Part shown: positions 52,195 to 54,488 of the stretch, one piece after another | Numbering within the stretch: the stretch's first letter is position 1 | Layout of the letters: every line of letters begins with the position of its first letter | Assembly: GCA_023381415.1 (NCBI GenBank) | Contig: JAMCUN010000024.1 | Coordinates: 1-54,488, forward strand | Direction: 5' to 3' | DNA: 54,488 nucleotides | Origin: Thermoplasmatota archaeon | GTDB taxonomy: Archaea > Thermoplasmatota > Thermoplasmata > Thermoplasmatales > GCA-001856825 | Notes under the pieces: generated by a model | Told to the model about the DNA's origin: nothing | The model's input: the letters and a program-made list of their open reading frames with translations, nothing else | The model's database searches: none | Position numbers and translations under genes: made by a program

Positions 52195-52713
52195 ATGGTG
52201 AGATTAACCACAGAGGGCAATGAAGTAAGGATAACAGCTCCATCTCCAGATAGATGGGAGGATTTCAAGAAACTGAGGCTGGAAAGTCTTCATAGGGACC
52301 CTAAGGCCTTCCTAAGCTCCTACGAAGAAGAGGCAAGTTTTGGTGATGAGGTATGGCAAAACAGAATCAAGAATGTTATTTTTGCAGTGATCAGAGATAA
52401 GCCAGTAGGAATGTTGACATACATTCAGAGGAACAGGAAAAAGAACGATCATGTAGTTGACATATTTGCAGTATATGTTGACAGCAAACACAGGGGCAAG
52501 GGACTAGGGGATAGATTGCTTAAGGAGGCCATTTATCGGATAAAGAGAAATAAAGGTGTTTCGAAAATTGCTCTGTCGGTTCTCGCAGACCAAATCCCTG
52601 CAGTGAATCTATACATGAAGCACGGCTTCAGAGTAGTTGGAGTTCTCGAAAAAGAGCTTAGATTCAGGGGAAAATTTTATGACGAACTAGTAATGGAAAG
52701 ACTACTGAAATGA
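52195..52713 (+). CDS. GNAT family N-acetyltransferase
   Basis: A 172-residue GNAT enzyme. The acetyl-CoA loop is HRGKGLGDRLLKEA (near 101-114), preceded by DIFAVYVDS; the last motif is NLYMKHGFRVVGVLEKELR. This resembles the RimI-like or ribosomal/small-substrate group. The acceptor is unknown. It is a single gene with ATG directly after the repeat copy. Confidence 0.88.
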   Translation: MVRLTTEGNEVRITAPSPDRWEDFKKLRLESLHRDPKAFLSSYEEEASFGDEVWQNRIKNVIFAVIRDKPVGMLTYIQRNRKKNDHVVDIFAVYVDSKHRGKGLGDRLLKEAIYRIKRNKGVSKIALSVLADQIPAVNLYMKHGFRVVGVLEKELRFRGKFYDELVMERLLK

Positions 52714-52809
52714 CTAGACATCAACGCGAATGGATATTTTTGTCATGCCATCAAATATTTTTATTCCAATGATGAATAATTTAATCTCTTAACCCCCTTC
52801 GTCACAAAC

Positions 52810-52837
52810 CTCTGTATCTCAAGGTTTTAATACAGAG
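52810..52837. repeat. Perfect inverted repeat upstream of the mevalonate gene
   Basis: CTCTGTAT (52810-52817) and ATACAGAG (52830-52837) with a 12-nt loop that contains GGTTTTA. It is about 115 nt before the next start, in a 238-nt gap. It could be an operator or a hairpin after the GNAT gene. Confidence 0.5.
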
Positions 52838-52951
52838 CGTTCTAACGGTCTTTGAACCAGAAATAGTGTAGCTAATGGCGGAAAAAGGACACTGAACTAA
52901 AGATTGGGTAGATGACTAAATAGATTTATCATCACATTATAATGTTCTCCC

Positions 52952-53977
52952 ATGGAAACTCCAGCCAAGAAGACAGCTGTTGCAACTCCGAACATCGCAC
53001 TCATAAAGTACTGGGGGCGCAGGAATATAGAAATCAATCTTCCGTTCAATTCTTCACTGAGCATGACCTTAGATTATTCCTTGAGTACAGAAACAACGGT
53101 AACCTTCAGTAAGATGATCACTTCCCACAGGATCACATTGGATGGTAAAACCATTGCACTAGATAGGGGAGATGAAAAGCTGCAGAAGATGAAGGTGGTG
53201 ATAGATGAAATGTTGAGAATTGGAGGTTATAGCGAAGACTTCAAGGCCGATATATATTCAAGGAATTCCTTTCCAGGGGGAGTTGGGATTGCATCCAGTG
53301 CTTCCGGAGGAGCTGCCTTGGTTTGTGCAGCAAATGAATCCCTGGACCTTGATCTTTCTAAAAAGGACTTATCAATAATGGCGCGAAAAATTAGCGGAAG
53401 TGCCTGCAGGAGCGTACTGGGCGGCATAGTGAAGTGGAAGCGGGGAAGCAGAAAGGATGGTTCAGATTCTTATTCCGTAATGGTCTTTGGTCCTGACTAC
53501 TGGGAAGAGCTGACTGATCTCATAGCAGTAGTTAGCGAGGACAAGAAAGATATTCCATCGAGCGAAGGGCATGACATCACTTCCAGCACAAGCCCCCTGT
53601 TCAAACTGAGGCCAAGTCTGGCAGAGGATTCTATAGGAAAGGCAATTCACTCAATAAGAGCGAAAGATTTCGATAGCTTGGGAGAGATTGTGATGAAGGA
53701 GAGTAACAACATGCACGCGGCCATGATGGACTCCTGGCCCCCTATAATGTACCTGAATGACTCTTCCAGGCATATAATGAAAATGATAGCTGACCTTAAT
53801 GAGGCTGAAGGCCGGATAGTAGCGGCTTACACCTTCGATGCCGGACCTAACCCCCATATCTTGACTCTTTCCAAGCATGCAAGCAAAGTCGAAAGAGAAC
53901 TTAGAGATTCCAGATCAATCAAGAGGATTTTAAAATCTGGTGTGGGTATTGGTCCCAAAATTTTGGAAATTACCTGA
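52952..53977 (+). CDS. Mevalonate diphosphate decarboxylase-family enzyme (possibly bisphosphomevalonate decarboxylase)
   Basis: A GHMP-fold decarboxylase of 341 residues in isoprenoid synthesis. Lys19 (NIALIKYWGRR), the Ser/Gly loop PGGVGIASSASGG, Arg153 (GSACRS) and Asp296 (TFDAGPN) match the catalytic residues of known decarboxylases. Thermoplasma-type cells phosphorylate mevalonate at position 3 and then 5, and use a related decarboxylase on the bisphosphate. With a catalytic Asp this is the decarboxylase rather than the 3-kinase paralogue, but the substrate is not read directly. TTTATC about 25 nt upstream suggests leaderless transcription. Confidence 0.85.
   Translation: METPAKKTAVATPNIALIKYWGRRNIEINLPFNSSLSMTLDYSLSTETTVTFSKMITSHRITLDGKTIALDRGDEKLQKMKVVIDEMLRIGGYSEDFKADIYSRNSFPGGVGIASSASGGAALVCAANESLDLDLSKKDLSIMARKISGSACRSVLGGIVKWKRGSRKDGSDSYSVMVFGPDYWEELTDLIAVVSEDKKDIPSSEGHDITSSTSPLFKLRPSLAEDSIGKAIHSIRAKDFDSLGEIVMKESNNMHAAMMDSWPPIMYLNDSSRHIMKMIADLNEAEGRIVAAYTFDAGPNPHILTLSKHASKVERELRDSRSIKRILKSGVGIGPKILEIT
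53371..53393. repeat. 23-bp exact repeat, copy 2 (inside the decarboxylase gene)
   Basis: The match to 52169-52191, coding here for part of LSIMARKIS (residues 140-148 of the decarboxylase). Confidence 0.85.
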
Positions 53978-54366
53978 AACGAGAATTTACCTCGCTTCTC
54001 ACAAGCACTAAGAATGACCCACTTTGTTTCTGTGATCGTAGATTCCAATAGATTCGCGCCATTAGTGAGATTATGACTCAAAGTTTGGTATTGCACAGGC
54101 ATCGCACGATAGACCCATTACGATAGGATAACTCTTATAAGTGTAAAGGAAGTAATACCAACCTTCATCTAAGAATATATTGATTAGGTTATATCCCTTC
54201 CTCATTATACAACTATCATTTGAAGTTACATTGAAATCTTGACATCTTATCATAAATGAAGTGCAAGGAGATACCAACTTAAAGTAAAGTTGGGTTCAAC
54301 TCCGTTACTATTTCTTCAGAAAACCGTAAGAAAGCGTAAAATCAATGCAATACCCCAAGCATACAA
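53978..54366. other. Non-coding gap before tRNA-Ser
   Basis: No supported gene. It is AT-rich with several TATA-like strings (for example AATATATTG near 54175) on both strands and the hairpin at 54274-54293. No attachment-site repeat of the tRNA end is visible in the window. Confidence 0.5.
54274..54293. repeat. Perfect inverted repeat near tRNA-Ser
   Basis: CCAACTT and AAGTTGG with 6-nt spacer AAAGTA, about 75 nt beyond the tRNA 3' end. It may end the tRNA transcript or be a protein site. Confidence 0.5.
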
Positions 54367-54450
54367 CGCCGTGGGGGAGATTTGAACTCCCGATCTCGTG
54401 AGAGAACCAGATCTCAAGTCTGGCGCGTTAGGCCGCTTCGCTACCACGGC
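54367..54450 (-). tRNA. tRNA-Ser (anticodon TGA)
   Basis: A class II tRNA. The acceptor arms GCCGTGG and CCACGGC pair perfectly over 7 bp. The anticodon stem-loop is CCAGA-CTTGAGA-TCTGG, with anticodon TGA (reads UCA). A variable arm TCTC-TCAC-GAGA follows, then T arm GGGAG-TTCAAAT-CTCCC. The discriminator base is G, as expected for Ser, and the CCA end is not encoded. A minus-strand promoter element TATATC lies about 20 nt upstream (near 54470). Confidence 0.95.
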
Positions 54451-54488
54451 TCAACCCTTTAATAACAGGTTTGATATAGCCTTTTACC

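Noticed and set aside
52770-52900. Possible C/D box RNA (ATGATGA then CTGA) upstream of the decarboxylase gene
   Set aside because: The boxes are over 100 nt apart, too far for an archaeal C/D RNA, with no internal C'/D' pair.
1-54488. CRISPR array, rRNA genes or a complete insertion sequence
   Set aside because: No regularly spaced repeats, no rRNA sequence and no transposase with terminal inverted repeats were found.

Overview
The window is from a euryarchaeon, almost certainly of the order Thermoplasmatales. The evidence is gene content and sequence style. There is an archaeal 20S proteasome alpha subunit whose N-terminus reads like the Thermoplasma protein, glycerol-1-phosphate dehydrogenase (archaeal lipids), eIF5A, RpoP and RpoF, and an exosome superoperon. 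There is also a Thermoplasma-type zinc glucose dehydrogenase beside a gluconate dehydratase (non-phosphorylative Entner-Doudoroff pathway), a mevalonate decarboxylase-family enzyme and a sulfosugar synthase. Base composition looks like the mid-40s percent GC by eye, nearer Thermoplasma or a related uncultivated lineage than the AT-rich Ferroplasma/Picrophilus group; this placement is inference. Genes are tightly packed, with AGG-rich codon use, many GTG and TTG starts, many 4-nt stop/start overlaps and several convergent pairs whose 3' ends overlap.

Layout. 1-4.2 kb: the end of an M61 peptidase, then, on the minus strand, a family 5 uracil-DNA glycosylase, trehalose-6-phosphate phosphatase and a Hef-like helicase. 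4.4-8.8 kb: a surface-sugar island (processive GT2 glycosyltransferase, HddA-like GHMP kinase, UDP-sulfoquinovose synthase, sugar nucleotidyltransferase) with genes in alternating orientation. 8.9-14.9 kb: a cation exchanger, riboflavin genes ribB-ribC-ribH, valyl-tRNA synthetase and two small proteins. 15.0-25.3 kb: a phosphatase, ThiL, a metallophosphoesterase, diphthine synthase, then the translation/RNA-decay superoperon psmA-SBDS-rrp4-rrp41-rrp42-L37Ae-rpoP-pus10-L21e-rpoF-DUF655-ksgA. 25.3-29.9 kb (minus): arfC-ahcY-egsA-UPF0179-TGS GTPase. 30.0-34.5 kb: a DtxR-family regulator with a near-perfect operator, a divergent Nramp transporter, purB, a methyltransferase and a small Cys-rich protein. 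34.5-43 kb: a membrane M50 protease, OsmC, eIF5A-agmatinase-DUF835, L10e, RFC small subunit, Hjc-like resolvase, SpeD, an AT-rich gap, an OB-fold ssDNA-binding protein and an HNH nuclease. 43-54.5 kb: DedA, a second M50 protease, MscS, a metallo-beta-lactamase-fold hydrolase, a ROK kinase, the gluconate dehydratase-cyclase-glucose dehydrogenase-MFS operon, DUF309, GNAT, the mevalonate decarboxylase-family gene and a tRNA-Ser.

How they work together. The clearest functional unit is the sugar operon at 47.4-51.5 kb. Glucose dehydrogenase makes gluconolactone and gluconate dehydratase consumes gluconate. A translationally coupled cyclase/formamidase-family hydrolase sits between them and is a good candidate for the lactone-opening step. 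Other units are eIF5A with an agmatinase (hypusine/polyamine), the metal regulator with its transporter, and the riboflavin cluster, whose reductase lies 18 kb away.

Gene expression style. First genes of transcription units often have a TATA-like box about 25 nt before the start codon and no ribosome binding site (leaderless). Internal operon genes often carry AGGTGA 4-6 nt before an ATG, GTG or TTG start; several starts here were chosen on that rule. No CRISPR array, rRNA or intact insertion sequence is visible.
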